Numbered from the stretch's first letter, positions 8,106 through 17,528 are shown. The stretch is 64,000 bases of DNA from Planktothrix serta PCC 8927 (GCF_900010725.2 NZ_LR734883.1:149974-213973), one strand, 5' to 3'. Program-made: numbers and translations. Notes: generated from the sequence alone by a model not told the origin.

Positions 8106-9710
8106 ATGAAAAGTGTGATTAATTTTTTCAAAAACTGTCAATTGCAATTCAAACTGATTAACGCTTTTATATTGATGGGTTTAATCGTATTTTTTGTGGC
8201 TTTTTTGGGATGGCAAGGAACCTTAAATTTAAGCGATGAACTCAATGAAATTAGCGTTGTCAGATTACCGTCAATTTTAGGATTAAAAAAAATAGATCAA
8301 GGAATTAGGAATGTTTATTTTGGAAATTTTTCTCTATTAAATAGTCACTTTGGAAACCGCGAAAAACAAGCTATTATAGAACAAATAAAAATCGATACTG
8401 ATTTAATTAAAACTGGATTTTCTGATTATGAATTTTTACCCAGAACAGTCAAAGAAGATCAATTATGGCAAGAATTCAAATTAAGATTTAATCAGTGGGA
8501 AAAACAGCAACAAAATCTGATCAATCTTTATTATGAATTTGAAAAAATGGGTATTTTATCCCCAGACCGTACCCAACTCAATTTATGGAAAAAGGGTCAA
8601 CAAAACTCCCCAGAAATGGAAAAAGCCCGACAAGCCGCCTTACTTTTATCACAATTGCATATTCAAGCACGCTCTATTAATCAACCGCTTTTCTATGCTA
8701 CAGCTACAAGTTTAGAAAAAGTCATTCAGGAAAATCAAAAAATAGCAGAATCCGCTAAAATTAATGCCGATAAAACCATTAATTCTAGCAAAAGTTGGAG
8801 TGTTTTGGGGATGATATTCGGGCCGGGAATTGCCCTAATTTTAGGAATTATTTTAAGTATAGCGATCGCCCGTCCCATTAGCCAGAGTTTAAAAGGATTA
8901 GTTAATACTGTTGTTAATTCCTCCACCGAAATAGCAGCAACGGTGGAAGAACAGGAAAGAATTGTAGCGTTACAAGCCGCATCCGTCAATCAAACCACAA
9001 CCACAATGGATGAATTAGGCCGGACTTCCCGTCAAGCCGCCGAACAAGCGGAAGCCTCTAGTCAAATTGCTAAAAAAGTCTTGAATTTATCCCACGATGG
9101 GGCTAATGCGGTTTCTAAAACCCTGTCAGGAATGACAATTTTAGAAGCCAAAGTTAGCGAAATTGCCCGTCAAATTATAACTCTAAATGAACAAGCCCAA
9201 CAAATTAATAGTATTAGTAATTTAGTGGGTGATATTGCTAATCAAACTAATATGTTAGCGCTGAATGCCTCCATTGAAGCCGTAAGAGCCGGAGAACAGG
9301 GTTTAGGGTTTAATGTAGTAGCGCTAGAAATTCGGAAACTGGCGGACGAAACGCGGGAATCTGCTCAAAAAATTAATACCTTAATTGAGCAAATTAGACA
9401 AGGAGTTAAAGGGACAGTGGTGGCGGCAGAAGATGGTAAACATACTGTGCAACAAAATTTAAAAATGGTTGAAGAAACCACAGCAATTTTTAGTAAAGTT
9501 ACCTCAGCTATTGATCAAGTTTCCTTAAGTTCTCAACAAATTTATTTAACTTCACAGCAGCAGGTTCTCGCTATTGAAGCCGTGATCACAGCGATGAATT
9601 CTATTAACAATGGCGCTCAACAAACTGTTATCGGAATTAGTCAAACTAAGTCAGAAACCCAACAGTTAAAAAATGCAGCCCATCATCTGAAAGTATTGGG
9701 TGTGGGATAA
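8106..9710 (+). CDS. Methyl-accepting chemotaxis protein
   Basis: 534 residues. TM1 is about 18-38, followed by an extracytoplasmic four-helix-bundle-like sensor (about 40-225) and TM2 about 232-255 ending [10 protein letters not shown]. The cytoplasmic coiled-coil signalling domain has the conserved tip [20 protein letters not shown] and [16 protein letters not shown]. The HAMP linker after TM2 is short and poorly conserved. AGGAG lies about 7 nt before the ATG. Such receptors control CheA kinase and, in cyanobacteria, pilus-based motility or phototaxis. Its likely co-transcription with a substrate-binding protein suggests a nutrient input (inference). Confidence 0.92.
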   Translation: MKSVINFFKNCQLQFKLINAFILMGLIVFFVAFLGWQGTLNLSDELNEISVVRLPSILGLKKIDQGIRNVYFGNFSLLNSHFGNREKQAIIEQIKIDTDLIKTGFSDYEFLPRTVKEDQLWQEFKLRFNQWEKQQQNLINLYYEFEKMGILSPDRTQLNLWKKGQQNSPEMEKARQAALLLSQLHIQARSINQPLFYATATSLEKVIQENQKIAESAKINADKTINSSKSWSVLGMIFGPGIALILGIILSIAIARPISQSLKGLVNTVVNSSTEIAATVEEQERIVALQAASVNQTTTTMDELGRTSRQAAEQAEASSQIAKKVLNLSHDGANAVSKTLSGMTILEAKVSEIARQIITLNEQAQQINSISNLVGDIANQTNMLALNASIEAVRAGEQGLGFNVVALEIRKLADETRESAQKINTLIEQIRQGVKGTVVAAEDGKHTVQQNLKMVEETTAIFSKVTSAIDQVSLSSQQIYLTSQQQVLAIEAVITAMNSINNGAQQTVIGISQTKSETQQLKNAAHHLKVLGVG

Positions 9711-10099
9711 AAGGGAATGGGGAATTACTCATCCAAGAAACCGGGTTTCTGAGAATTATTGATAGGTTGGGGGCGGGTTTATTCAGATTTCTGCTCATTA
9801 ACAGAGATTAACGCGAACCCGCCCCTACAGTTTGGGTTATATTAAGATTAATTAGGGTGATTGTCATGTTGATTGAAAAACAAGCGATCGCACTTTTCCC
9901 TATTATTAAATTCCCCAATTGTAGGGGCGGGTTCGAGACAATCTCTGTTAATTAGTATAAATCTTGCTAAACCCGCCCCGAATGCTAAACCCCCTAAATG
10001 CGATCGCAAATACCCCAAGAAACCGGGTTTCTAATTAAGATTAATTGCCAGAAATCAAGATATCTACAGAAACCCGGTTTCTGCTACTCCAACCTAACC
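9711..10099. repeat. Cluster of small palindromic repeats
   Basis: No gene. Three copies of the palindrome AGAAACCSGGTTTCT occur at 9736-9750, 10018-10032 and 10068-10082. Between them are pieces of a GTAGGGGCGGGTT / AACCCGCCCCTAC repeat in both orientations (near 9769, 9812, 9920 and 9972), each pair separated by a similar AACAGAGATTAA-type spacer, plus HIP1 octamers. It reads as a landing zone for small repeats between convergent genes. Confidence 0.75.
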
Positions 10100-10366
10100 C
10101 TATCGTGCCTCCCACAATTTAATCGTCTTGTCCGAACTCCCACTGGCTAACGTCCGACCATCGGGACTGAAGGCTACAGAGTAGACCTCTCGTGAATGTC
10201 CGGTGAGAGTGGCAACCAGGGTGGGGTTTTGCCAGGAAACTTGGGGTGAGGGGGCGATGGGTGAGGAATTTTGATTAGGAGTATTTTTATTAGTAAATGT
10301 TCCACATCCGACTAACAGCAATATCCCAATAGATAAACCCGCCCAGAAGTTATGATTATTTCTCAT
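10100..10366 (-). CDS. Lipoprotein with a single WD40 repeat (probably a collapsed gene)
   Basis: 88 residues: a signal peptide with lipobox LLVGC (Cys about 21), a Pro/Asn/Ser linker, then one complete WD40 repeat ([20 protein letters not shown] ... KTIKLWEAR) and stop. Beta-propellers need about seven repeats, so this cannot fold as a propeller alone. Because cyanobacterial WD40 genes carry nearly identical tandem repeats, loss of the intervening repeats by recombination is the simple explanation. It is probably non-functional, though the frame is clean. Confidence 0.6.
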   Translation of the reverse strand: MRNNHNFWAGLSIGILLLVGCGTFTNKNTPNQNSSPIAPSPQVSWQNPTLVATLTGHSREVYSVAFSPDGRTLASGSSDKTIKLWEAR

Positions 10367-10484
10367 TCAGTTTTTGTGTATTAGGATTTTATTTAATTTT
10401 ATACAAACCCTACAATTAATTTTAGCGGATTTCGGAATATCGGTTAAAAGCAGTTTAGGAAAATTAATATATTCTGTATTTGTT

Positions 10485-10598
10485 ACCACAGAGACGCAAA
10501 GACACAAAGAAATACAGAAGGATGGTTAAGGGGATAGGGGTTAGGGCTAGGGTATTATTTAATCATATCTTCCTTCGTGTCTTTGTGCCTTTGTGGTT
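10485..10598. repeat. MITE-like inverted repeat (CACAAAGACAC family)
   Basis: The left arm (ACCACAGAGACGCAAAGACA onward) and right arm (to CTTTGTGCCTTTGTGGTT) are imperfect inverted copies of about 30 bp around a purine-rich 45-bp centre. A third arm-like copy lies at 11831-11863. The rest of the 10367-10658 gap is AT-rich with one HIP1-like site. Confidence 0.7.
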
Positions 10599-10658
10599 CT
10601 TTCTCCGGTTCCCAAAAAATTAAGATTATTTAAAATATTAAGGTAAAATGCGATCGCA

Positions 10659-11807
10659 CTATAATATTAAACAAACAGATTCCTGCCATTCTCGACACCA
10701 GGATTTCATTTCACTAATAACAGGAAGATGAATACGATTCCAACTAAACAAACCGGAGTTAATTTCAGGATAAAAACCCTGATGAAATTGAACCTCTCCA
10801 GGGGATAAACCACTTTCAACAAATTTAAAGGTTAATGCTGAGGGATAACCTTGTTGTTTGAGTTGGTTTCTTAACCAATTTCGATGAATAATTCCCGTGT
10901 AGGTACTGCGAAAACTCCCCGCAAATTGTTGACAATTCCACATCACTAAATTACAGATTAATCCTAGAGTTTGTTCATCCGTAAACGGTAAGTCTTTAAA
11001 CTCCTGTAGAAATTCTGAAATAATAAAAGTATCCAGAAAAATGCTGTTTTTATAATAGTTTAAAATCGGAGTAAAAAAATCCATATTCTCAGATTCATCT
11101 GTACAAATTAATAAAAGTTCTTCAGGAGGAAAGATTTCTTTGAGAGTTTTTAAGATAAAATAAGGATGATCTGCTTCTCGATGGGGAATCCAGTTACGAT
11201 AGTCCGTTAACCGAATATGAATGCCATTATATTGTCCGAGGGTTTGATAAATTTTATTCGCTAAATTGCGATAAATCGGTTTAAATTGAATCGCTTCCAT
11301 GAGGGAATACACCGAAGGGGAAGGAGGATAAAAAAATCGTGAATAATAAGCTAAGTTACAAGCACTAAACTCTAAAATATCCTGTTCCACATCTTGTACA
11401 ATTGTTCGATTTTCAGCAAAATCCGATAAAACTTTAGGGTCAATAGTAATATTATTTGGAACAAAAACAGCATTAACTAATCTCACATCACTATGATAAT
11501 GGCTGAGATTTTTTCCTTGAGTTTCTGCTAAAAATTCTGAATAATTTAAAATTGGAATCGGAAGTTGGTCAACTAAATCTAAAATTGTTGGTAATTTGTC
11601 AATATTAATAATATGTTTTCGACTTTCGGGAACCGATAAAAAATATCCTCCTCGCACAGGTAATATATTTTTTTCGTCTCCTACTGAACCATAAAAGACT
11701 AATTTCCGTTGAGTTAAATAAGCTAATCCTACGGCTATTTCTAATCCCATTAAGTTATTATTTAAGCCGGATTCATAATCTTTGTATAACAAATAGCGTG
11801 AGGTCAT
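10659..11807 (-). CDS. GDP-fucose-type (O-fucosyltransferase-like) glycosyltransferase
   Basis: 382 residues, no signal peptide or TM segment. The N-terminal ESGLNNNLMGLEIAVGLAYL loop, central GIHIRLTDYRNW with a His-x-Arg (about 195), LLICTDESENMDF, and C-terminal FAGSFRSTYTGIIHR are the arrangement seen in the O-fucosyltransferase/NodZ-like GT-B clan, where the HxR Arg contacts the GDP-sugar phosphate. The acceptor is unknown; surface polysaccharide or protein modification is possible. It is a single gene with no glycan cluster around it. Superfamily assignment is moderate. Confidence 0.6.
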   Translation of the reverse strand: MTSRYLLYKDYESGLNNNLMGLEIAVGLAYLTQRKLVFYGSVGDEKNILPVRGGYFLSVPESRKHIINIDKLPTILDLVDQLPIPILNYSEFLAETQGKNLSHYHSDVRLVNAVFVPNNITIDPKVLSDFAENRTIVQDVEQDILEFSACNLAYYSRFFYPPSPSVYSLMEAIQFKPIYRNLANKIYQTLGQYNGIHIRLTDYRNWIPHREADHPYFILKTLKEIFPPEELLLICTDESENMDFFTPILNYYKNSIFLDTFIISEFLQEFKDLPFTDEQTLGLICNLVMWNCQQFAGSFRSTYTGIIHRNWLRNQLKQQGYPSALTFKFVESGLSPGEVQFHQGFYPEINSGLFSWNRIHLPVISEMKSWCREWQESVCLIL

Positions 11808-11830
11808 AGGAATCAGCAGGTTAGTCTTTA

Positions 11831-11863
11831 CAACTTCTTTGTGTCTTTGTGTCTTTGTGGTTA
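11831..11863. repeat. Third copy of the CACAAAGACAC repeat arm
   Basis: CTTTGTGTCTTTGTGTCTTT GTGG-type sequence matching the right arm of the inverted repeat at 10485-10598, about 25 bp upstream of the fucosyltransferase-like start. It stands alone, without a partner arm. Confidence 0.6.
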
Positions 11864-11963
11864 AATTAAGCTTGATCCGTGAAAAAAACAGGGCAAACTG
11901 ATATAATTATACTCGATAATTTTAACCCCAAACTATTCTATCATATAAACGAATATTTTTTAA

Positions 11964-12836
11964 TCAAATTGGAGTTATTTTTTCCGGTTCAGAACCATAA
12001 TTTAACAAAATGCGATCGCAAAAAAACATAGTTCCCGCCGCCACACAAACTGGAATTGATAATAAATTTAAAAACGGAATCACCACTAATCCAAAACAGA
12101 CTAAGGCAAAACTAACACTGGCGGGAAAGGTGCGAATAATCATATTTAATTTATCTCTAAACCTAAACCGTCTTCTTTCCATCGGTGAGTCTAAAAAGTC
12201 TAAACAAACAATCGTTGAGGCTAAACCAATACCCCCTATTGTAAACAATAACGTTCCCAAACCAGGGATAAAATTCAATAAAAGTAAAGGGACTCCGATG
12301 AGAATTTGTAACCCTAGTTTTTTTAATTCATATAAAATGGCTCGTCCAATATCCTGAACTGAACTGGTGAGAGTTTGGGGCGGTAATACCGCAGGTTTAC
12401 CCGTTTGTAGTTCCTCAACTTTCTCCGAGAGTTGACCATACCAGGGTGCTCCTAAAATTCCCCCAAATTGCAATAATAGAAACCCAATAATTAATAAGAG
12501 TAAACTGACTAACCCCACCCGTAATAGCCACCCTAAAATATTGGCTAAAATATCTAAATAGTGCAACCATTGGGGTAAATTAGCGACCCATTGATCAATT
12601 TGACTGTCTAAATTCAGGACAATATTCTCAATTCCCGTTAACCCTGGAAGCAATAATCCAAAATAGAGAAAAATCCCCACAATAAAATTAACAATAACCG
12701 GAAAAATCACATATTTTCTTAAGGACGGATTATAATAAAATAACTGTAAAGCTCTTAAGGGATAGGTTGCACCTGTAATTAAACTCAGAGGTTTTTCTAG
12801 CCAAGAATTAGGAGATTGTAAATTATTGGGGGTCAT
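11964..12836 (-). CDS. EI24/CysZ-like integral membrane protein
   Basis: 290 residues with several hydrophobic segments (about 40-70, 105-135, 180-215, 245-280) and the EI24-family signature near the start (LITGATYPLRALQLFYYNPS) and in WYGQLSEKVEELQTGK. Family members include the sulfate permease CysZ, but cyanobacterial homologues have no demonstrated substrate, and no cysteine-biosynthesis gene is adjacent. The start follows the usual short N-terminal tail. Confidence 0.75.
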   Translation of the reverse strand: MTPNNLQSPNSWLEKPLSLITGATYPLRALQLFYYNPSLRKYVIFPVIVNFIVGIFLYFGLLLPGLTGIENIVLNLDSQIDQWVANLPQWLHYLDILANILGWLLRVGLVSLLLLIIGFLLLQFGGILGAPWYGQLSEKVEELQTGKPAVLPPQTLTSSVQDIGRAILYELKKLGLQILIGVPLLLLNFIPGLGTLLFTIGGIGLASTIVCLDFLDSPMERRRFRFRDKLNMIIRTFPASVSFALVCFGLVVIPFLNLLSIPVCVAAGTMFFCDRILLNYGSEPEKITPI

Positions 12837-12891
12837 ATTTTATATATTAATGAATTTTGAGGGAGTGCGTGCGCTGCAATAAAGCACTAGG

Positions 12892-12909
12892 GGTGGGTTT
12901 AAACCCACC
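12892..12909. repeat. 18-bp perfect palindrome beyond ilvE
   Basis: GGTGGGTTTAAACCCACC, 8 bases past the ilvE stop on the minus strand. It could form a hairpin, but there is no T-run for a classical terminator. Similar GGTGGG...CCCACC hairpins occur elsewhere (47612-47628). Confidence 0.6.
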
Positions 12910-12917
12910 TTTTGCGG

Positions 12918-13982
12918 TTAAATTTTCCAAACCCAATTATAAGGATCGGGTGCTTTTCCAGTTTTAATCGCTTCTAATTGTTCTAAAATAGATTGAGCGT
13001 ATTTACGTTCAGAAATGGGGGGTAAAATTAAATCTCGTCCTTGATATCCAATTTTAGAAACCTGGGCAATTGTAGCGGCTGTTCCCATGCCAAATGCTTC
13101 TTGTAAAATCCCTTTGTCGTAAGCTTCTGCTACTTCCTGAATAGAAATTAACCGTTCTTCGACTTTAACACCTTGATCTCGGAATAAAGTTAACACGCTA
13201 TCGCGTGTAATTCCTGCTAAAATCGTTCCGGTTAATTGCGGTGTCACCACGACATTATCAATCACAAAAGCTAAATTCATGGTGCCGCATTCTTCGACAT
13301 ATTTTTTATGAATGCCATCGAGCCAAATCACGTTATCATAACCTAATGCTTTGGCTTCTTTATCTGCTAATAAACTAGCTGCATAATTTCCGGCACATTT
13401 TGCCGCACCCGTTCCTCCTTCACAGGCTCTAATATATTTATCGGTGACAATTAATTTAACAGGTTCAGAATAATAGGCTCCCACCGGACAACTCATAATA
13501 ATAAAAGTATAGTGAGTTGAGGGTTTTAAACCAATAAATTCATCGGTAGCAAAATACAACGGACGAATATATAAACTCCCTTCTGATTCAGGAATCCAAG
13601 CGGAATCTAACCGAATTAATTCTGTTAATCCTTCCATAAAGATTGCTTCAGGAATTGGCGGCATACAGAGTCGATCAGCCGATTGATTAATCCGTCTAAA
13701 ATTAGCATCGGGTCTAAAAATTAAGGTGTCTCCGGCTGCACTTTTATAGGCTTTCATCCCTTCAAAAACAGCCTGACCATAGTGCAGAACTGCCATCGCC
13801 GGAGTCATACTTAAATCACCATAAGGCATAATTTTCAGATCTTGCCAAATGCCGTTATCGTAAGTGGCAATAAAAATATGGTCACTGAAGATTCGACCAA
13901 AGGGAATATTATCTAAGGTTTCCGAAGAAAGACGGGAGTGTTCTGTTTTTTGAATGATAAGTTTTTGACTCAGTGTTTCCAT
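12918..13982 (-). CDS. ilvE: Branched-chain amino acid aminotransferase
   Basis: 354 residues from the chosen ATG (METLSQKL), the usual group II BCAT size; a longer in-frame start would add 30 unconserved residues. PLP class IV motifs are present: GQAVFEGMKAYKS, RPDANFRRI, the Lys-containing GAAKCAGNYAASLLAD block and EECGTMNLAFV, then GTAATIAQVSKIGYQGR. It catalyses the last step of Leu, Ile and Val synthesis and the first step of their breakdown, with 2-oxoglutarate/glutamate as partner. It stands alone on the minus strand. Confidence 0.95.
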   Translation of the reverse strand: METLSQKLIIQKTEHSRLSSETLDNIPFGRIFSDHIFIATYDNGIWQDLKIMPYGDLSMTPAMAVLHYGQAVFEGMKAYKSAAGDTLIFRPDANFRRINQSADRLCMPPIPEAIFMEGLTELIRLDSAWIPESEGSLYIRPLYFATDEFIGLKPSTHYTFIIMSCPVGAYYSEPVKLIVTDKYIRACEGGTGAAKCAGNYAASLLADKEAKALGYDNVIWLDGIHKKYVEECGTMNLAFVIDNVVVTPQLTGTILAGITRDSVLTLFRDQGVKVEERLISIQEVAEAYDKGILQEAFGMGTAATIAQVSKIGYQGRDLILPPISERKYAQSILEQLEAIKTGKAPDPYNWVWKI

Positions 13983-14181
13983 TGTAGCTTCGGTGATCAG
14001 CGTTTTATTGTTTTTTCTAGGATAACGCTTTCCGAGTACAAGAAACCGAGACACGGATACCAAATTCAACAAACTTAGGAAAAATTGACATTTTTCTAAG
14101 GTCGCACCTCTGGCATCCGTGCCGAACTCCCCTTATTTTTAAGTTGTGGATCACAATAGAAGGAGTTTGATTAGACCCGGC

Positions 14182-14349
14182 TTAATCTTGATCATATTTG
14201 GCGATCACCCAAACAGCATGAATGATCCCAGGGATAAATCCTAATAGGGTCAGTAGGATATTCAGCCAAAACGCTCCTCCTAGACCAACGGTTAAAAACA
14301 CGCCCAAAGGAGGCAGGAAAATAGCAGCAATCAGACGGATAATGCTCAT
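14182..14349 (-). CDS. YqaE/Pmp3-family small membrane peptide
   Basis: 55 residues, too short for standard length cut-offs. It reads MSIIRLIAAIFLPPLGVFLT, then GLGGAFWLNILLTLLGFIPG and HAVWVIAKYD, the complete Pmp3/YqaE pattern of two short TM helices with the FLPP and G(F/Y)IPGxIHA motifs. Members are stress-associated plasma-membrane proteolipids (salt and cold in plants and yeast); the bacterial role is uncertain. It is monocistronic, divergent from the gene at 14437. Confidence 0.9.
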   Translation of the reverse strand: MSIIRLIAAIFLPPLGVFLTVGLGGAFWLNILLTLLGFIPGIIHAVWVIAKYDQD

Positions 14350-14436
14350 ATCAATGGATTATGACTTCTACTGCTATTTTAGCAATTTTTTCATTTAGAA
14401 TAGGGAAACCTCTCTATTCTCTTAAACTTTGTTCCC

Positions 14437-14829
14437 ATGTTGCTCGATATTTTTCCCTTCCAATTTCATTTTGACCCAACAGCGATCGCAGGTGCAACCC
14501 TGTGGTCTTTAGCATTCTATTGGGGATTTTCACCCGTGAGTGAATGGGTGATTCACCAATTAAATCGTTGGTTTAATTATGCCGAACGAACATTATATAC
14601 CTCGGAAGCCGAATATGAGCGCACCCGCAAAGGTAGAGAGTCCCAAAATGCGTTTTATGCTTCCCTATTTAGTATTGTTCCCTTTTTAATTGTGGGATCA
14701 TTATCTAATTGGGGAACTGAAATCGCTTTAGGTAAAAGTTGGTCAATTAGTGTAGGAATTATTGCTTGTATTAGTGGGGGAATTTATGAATTAGGGCGAC
14801 TTGATGGGAAAAAAGGAATTAATTCTTAA
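14437..14829 (+). CDS. Conserved-looking small membrane protein
   Basis: 130 residues with three hydrophobic stretches (about 12-35, 72-92 and 100-118) separated by a polar, Tyr/Arg/Glu-rich loop (NYAERTLYTSEAEYERTRKGR). No family is recognised. Its stop overlaps the stop of the convergent pentapeptide gene by four bases, leaving no room for a terminator. Confidence 0.6.
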   Translation: MLLDIFPFQFHFDPTAIAGATLWSLAFYWGFSPVSEWVIHQLNRWFNYAERTLYTSEAEYERTRKGRESQNAFYASLFSIVPFLIVGSLSNWGTEIALGKSWSISVGIIACISGGIYELGRLDGKKGINS

Positions 14830-15821
14830 TCATGAATTTCACCATTGGGCATAATAGCCCCATGCAAAATTGCCCCAGCCGTATTCGCACTACTAAATTC
14901 TACACGAGTTAAATAGGTATAACTTAAATTAGCATTTCTTAAGTTAGTTCGAGCAACAGAGGCATCAGTTAAATCTGCTTGGGTGAGATTGGCAGAATTT
15001 AGGTTAGTTCGAGTTAAATCAGCACGAACTAAATTAACCCGGCTCAAATCCGCATTGCTTAAATTAGCATTACTCAGTTGAGCATCAGGAAGAATCGCAT
15101 CACATAATTCTACCCCCGGTAATTGAGCATCAATTAAGACAGCCCGTTCTAATTTAACTTTCCTTAAATTAGCTCCAATTAAGTTAGCTTCTGTGAGAAT
15201 AGCTTCCGTTAAAAATGCCGATTGTAAGTTGGCTTGGGTTAAGTTAGCTTGGCTTAAAATTGCACCTCTTAACACGGTTTCTGTTAGATTTGCTCCACTT
15301 AAATTCGCCCTGGTTAAATCTGCTCCCGTTAAATTTACCCCTTGTAAATCCGTTCCTCTTAAGTCTGCACCTCGCAAATTCACACTTTCATAAATCCTCG
15401 CTTCATAGCGCAGATTTGCCCCCCTTAAACAAGCTCCTCTTAAGTCGGCTCCCTGTAAATTTGCTCCTCTTAAATCCGCTTGAATTAAGTTAGCATCGAG
15501 TAAGGTTGCTAAGGTTAAATTGGCTTTCCGAAAATCGGCACTTTGTAAAATTGTTCCATGAAATTCGGCATCACTTAAGTTGGCACCGCTTAAGTTAGCT
15601 TTATTTAAAATGGCTCCATTAAATCGCACTCCTTTAAGATTAGCCCGTGACAAGTTGGCTCCGTTCAAATACGCTAAAACAAAGTTAGCACCTTGCAAAT
15701 CTGAACCACTTAAATTAGCACCAATCAAGTCCGCACGACTGAGTTCAGCACCCCTTAAATTAATGCCTTTAAAATTTTTTTGTCCCGCTCGATACTGTTC
15801 GAGTAATGTTTCCTCATCCAT
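14826..15821 (-). CDS. Pentapeptide-repeat protein
   Basis: 331 residues, almost wholly A(D/N)LXX pentapeptides from about residue 20 to 325 (for example ANLSGSDLQG, ADLRGANLQGADLRGACLRG), interrupted once near 140 by RYEARIYESVN. This folds as a right-handed quadrilateral beta-helix. Cyanobacteria carry many such proteins, most of unknown function. It lies just 6 bp after the 566-residue gene on the same strand, so the two are likely co-transcribed. Opposite-strand frames here are shadows of the periodic codons. Confidence 0.93.
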   Translation of the reverse strand: MDEETLLEQYRAGQKNFKGINLRGAELSRADLIGANLSGSDLQGANFVLAYLNGANLSRANLKGVRFNGAILNKANLSGANLSDAEFHGTILQSADFRKANLTLATLLDANLIQADLRGANLQGADLRGACLRGANLRYEARIYESVNLRGADLRGTDLQGVNLTGADLTRANLSGANLTETVLRGAILSQANLTQANLQSAFLTEAILTEANLIGANLRKVKLERAVLIDAQLPGVELCDAILPDAQLSNANLSNADLSRVNLVRADLTRTNLNSANLTQADLTDASVARTNLRNANLSYTYLTRVEFSSANTAGAILHGAIMPNGEIHD

Positions 15822-15827
15822 AATTAA

Positions 15828-17528
15828 TTATTTCTGAGTCCCCGTATAGGTAAATTCTTGAACCCAAGCCATTGATTTATTACCTGGAGTTCGAGCGTAA
15901 ACTTTGACCTTCTGAATCGATTTGATTTTCAAATCCAGAAGTTTTTGATAAACAAATTGACTCATAGAGGCTTGATTTGGCACTTGATCTGACTCTAGTA
16001 TAATGTGCAAGCAAGCGTCTTTTGACTTTGCTAGAGTGCTAATTCCTCTGGATTTCAGAAATTGGCTGATCACCGTTGCGATCGCCTTAGCATGGCCCTG
16101 TTTAGCGAGTTCCAGCAATTGGGGCTGAGTGAGTCGGGGTTCTAAGTTTTCTGGGTCTTCGGCTTCATGGGTCATCACTGTCTTATTTACAGATAATCGT
16201 TGCTGTTCTTCAACTTCTGATTGATTAATTACCATCTCTAAATCTACAATTTTACTTTGAAGTAAATGGACAAACTTTCGTAAAGATTTGTATTTTATGT
16301 CTAACTGAACTTCGGGAGAGTGATTTTTTAATTGTTCATTTAGAGATAATTCCAAATGCTTTAAAATTGTTGTTAAGGGGACTAAAGTATCGGCTACACT
16401 ATGCTCTATTTTTTCCTCAAGTTCTATCTCCAATCCTAGCTTTTTTTGAAGGCTCTCATTCATCCCGCTTAAGTCTGTTCCGGGGATCTCAATATTGCTA
16501 ATTGATGTTGCTGAGGTGAAATCTGAAAAATTACCCTCGCTGATACCAGGAGTTTTAACTTTATATTCTTCCTCTAAAGTAAAGTCGAACTCTTCGGACT
16601 TTGGCCGGATCAAATGCAGGGTTTCACTCTCGTTAATATCAATAGCATTGCTAGTTAAAAAGTGTTGCTGCAAAATCGATTGAGGGGAAGTTTCTAAACC
16701 CTCAATTGTCAAAGACTGAACAACTTTTGTTTGAAGCGGGGAAAGACTCTCAGAACTATTAAATCCTGGCTCAGAATAGGATTTAGGTTTGGGTTCATAA
16801 TAAGGACTGAGAGCATCTAAAATTACCGTCACTACCTGAATATTTTCATCCACATCTTCTAAATACTCCGCCATCTTATAAAGATGAGACTTCAGCCGTT
16901 CTAAATTAGGAAAGGTTTGTAACAGTTGACTGAGTAAATCATCCAGACTTTGATTTTTGAGTTGTGACCAATCTTCATCTCTATAATTAAATTCCCGTTC
17001 TAAACTTGAAAAAATCACCAGTTTTGCCCGCAGAGGATTGGTATGCTGCATGATTTTAAAGCGCACATTAAATAAATCCGATATATTGCGGATCGAATAA
17101 GCTGGAGACCCCTGACTTAAATAGGCTGACGATAGAGAATTTAACTCTTCAGGACTAATTTTGACGGTTTCTGAAGCCGTAATTGAGGCTTGATTTGTTG
17201 CTTGAGTTTCTACAGGAACAGACTGAAAATAGAGTTGACTGACTTGTTCTTCAATTGTATGAACAACCCGACTATATTCATTCTTTTTATTCAACCGTGA
17301 TAAAATATTATTAAGAATAATTCTAAGGGGTTCAAATTGGGGATGTTTTTGATAAATATTTTCCAGCAAGCCATTCAAATTGATGCCATTCAGGATTTGG
17401 GTATCATTCTCCCATTTACCATTATAGGCACACAATAAAACCTTCTTAATCCGGGTTGAATTCGGATCAGTTTCTAAACTTTGAGCAACTTCATTTAGGC
17501 GGGATGGGGTTGGCATTTTAGTCTCCAA
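15828..17528 (-). CDS. Large acidic protein of unknown function with duplicated N-terminal domain
   Basis: 566 residues, no signal or TM. Two related helical domains of about 85 residues occur at roughly 25-110 and 155-240: each has a hydrophobic strand (KKVLLCAY, AKLVIFSS), an N-x-L-x-x-L-L helix (NLNGLLENIYQKHPQFEPLR and SLDDLLSQLLQTFPNLERLK) and an L-Y ending. A Ser/Glu-rich linker, a coiled coil (about 370-440) and a C-terminal alpha/beta domain follow (HAKAIATVISQFLKSRG ... IQKVKVYARTPGN). That last domain resembles one found at the C-terminus of other cyanobacterial hypotheticals. Probably a scaffold or regulator; function not recognised. Confidence 0.65.
   Translation of the reverse strand: METKMPTPSRLNEVAQSLETDPNSTRIKKVLLCAYNGKWENDTQILNGINLNGLLENIYQKHPQFEPLRIILNNILSRLNKKNEYSRVVHTIEEQVSQLYFQSVPVETQATNQASITASETVKISPEELNSLSSAYLSQGSPAYSIRNISDLFNVRFKIMQHTNPLRAKLVIFSSLEREFNYRDEDWSQLKNQSLDDLLSQLLQTFPNLERLKSHLYKMAEYLEDVDENIQVVTVILDALSPYYEPKPKSYSEPGFNSSESLSPLQTKVVQSLTIEGLETSPQSILQQHFLTSNAIDINESETLHLIRPKSEEFDFTLEEEYKVKTPGISEGNFSDFTSATSISNIEIPGTDLSGMNESLQKKLGLEIELEEKIEHSVADTLVPLTTILKHLELSLNEQLKNHSPEVQLDIKYKSLRKFVHLLQSKIVDLEMVINQSEVEEQQRLSVNKTVMTHEAEDPENLEPRLTQPQLLELAKQGHAKAIATVISQFLKSRGISTLAKSKDACLHIILESDQVPNQASMSQFVYQKLLDLKIKSIQKVKVYARTPGNKSMAWVQEFTYTGTQK

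Noticed and set aside
15193..15837. Several plus-strand frames opposite the pentapeptide-repeat gene
   Set aside because: Shadows of the periodic A(D/N)LXX codons.
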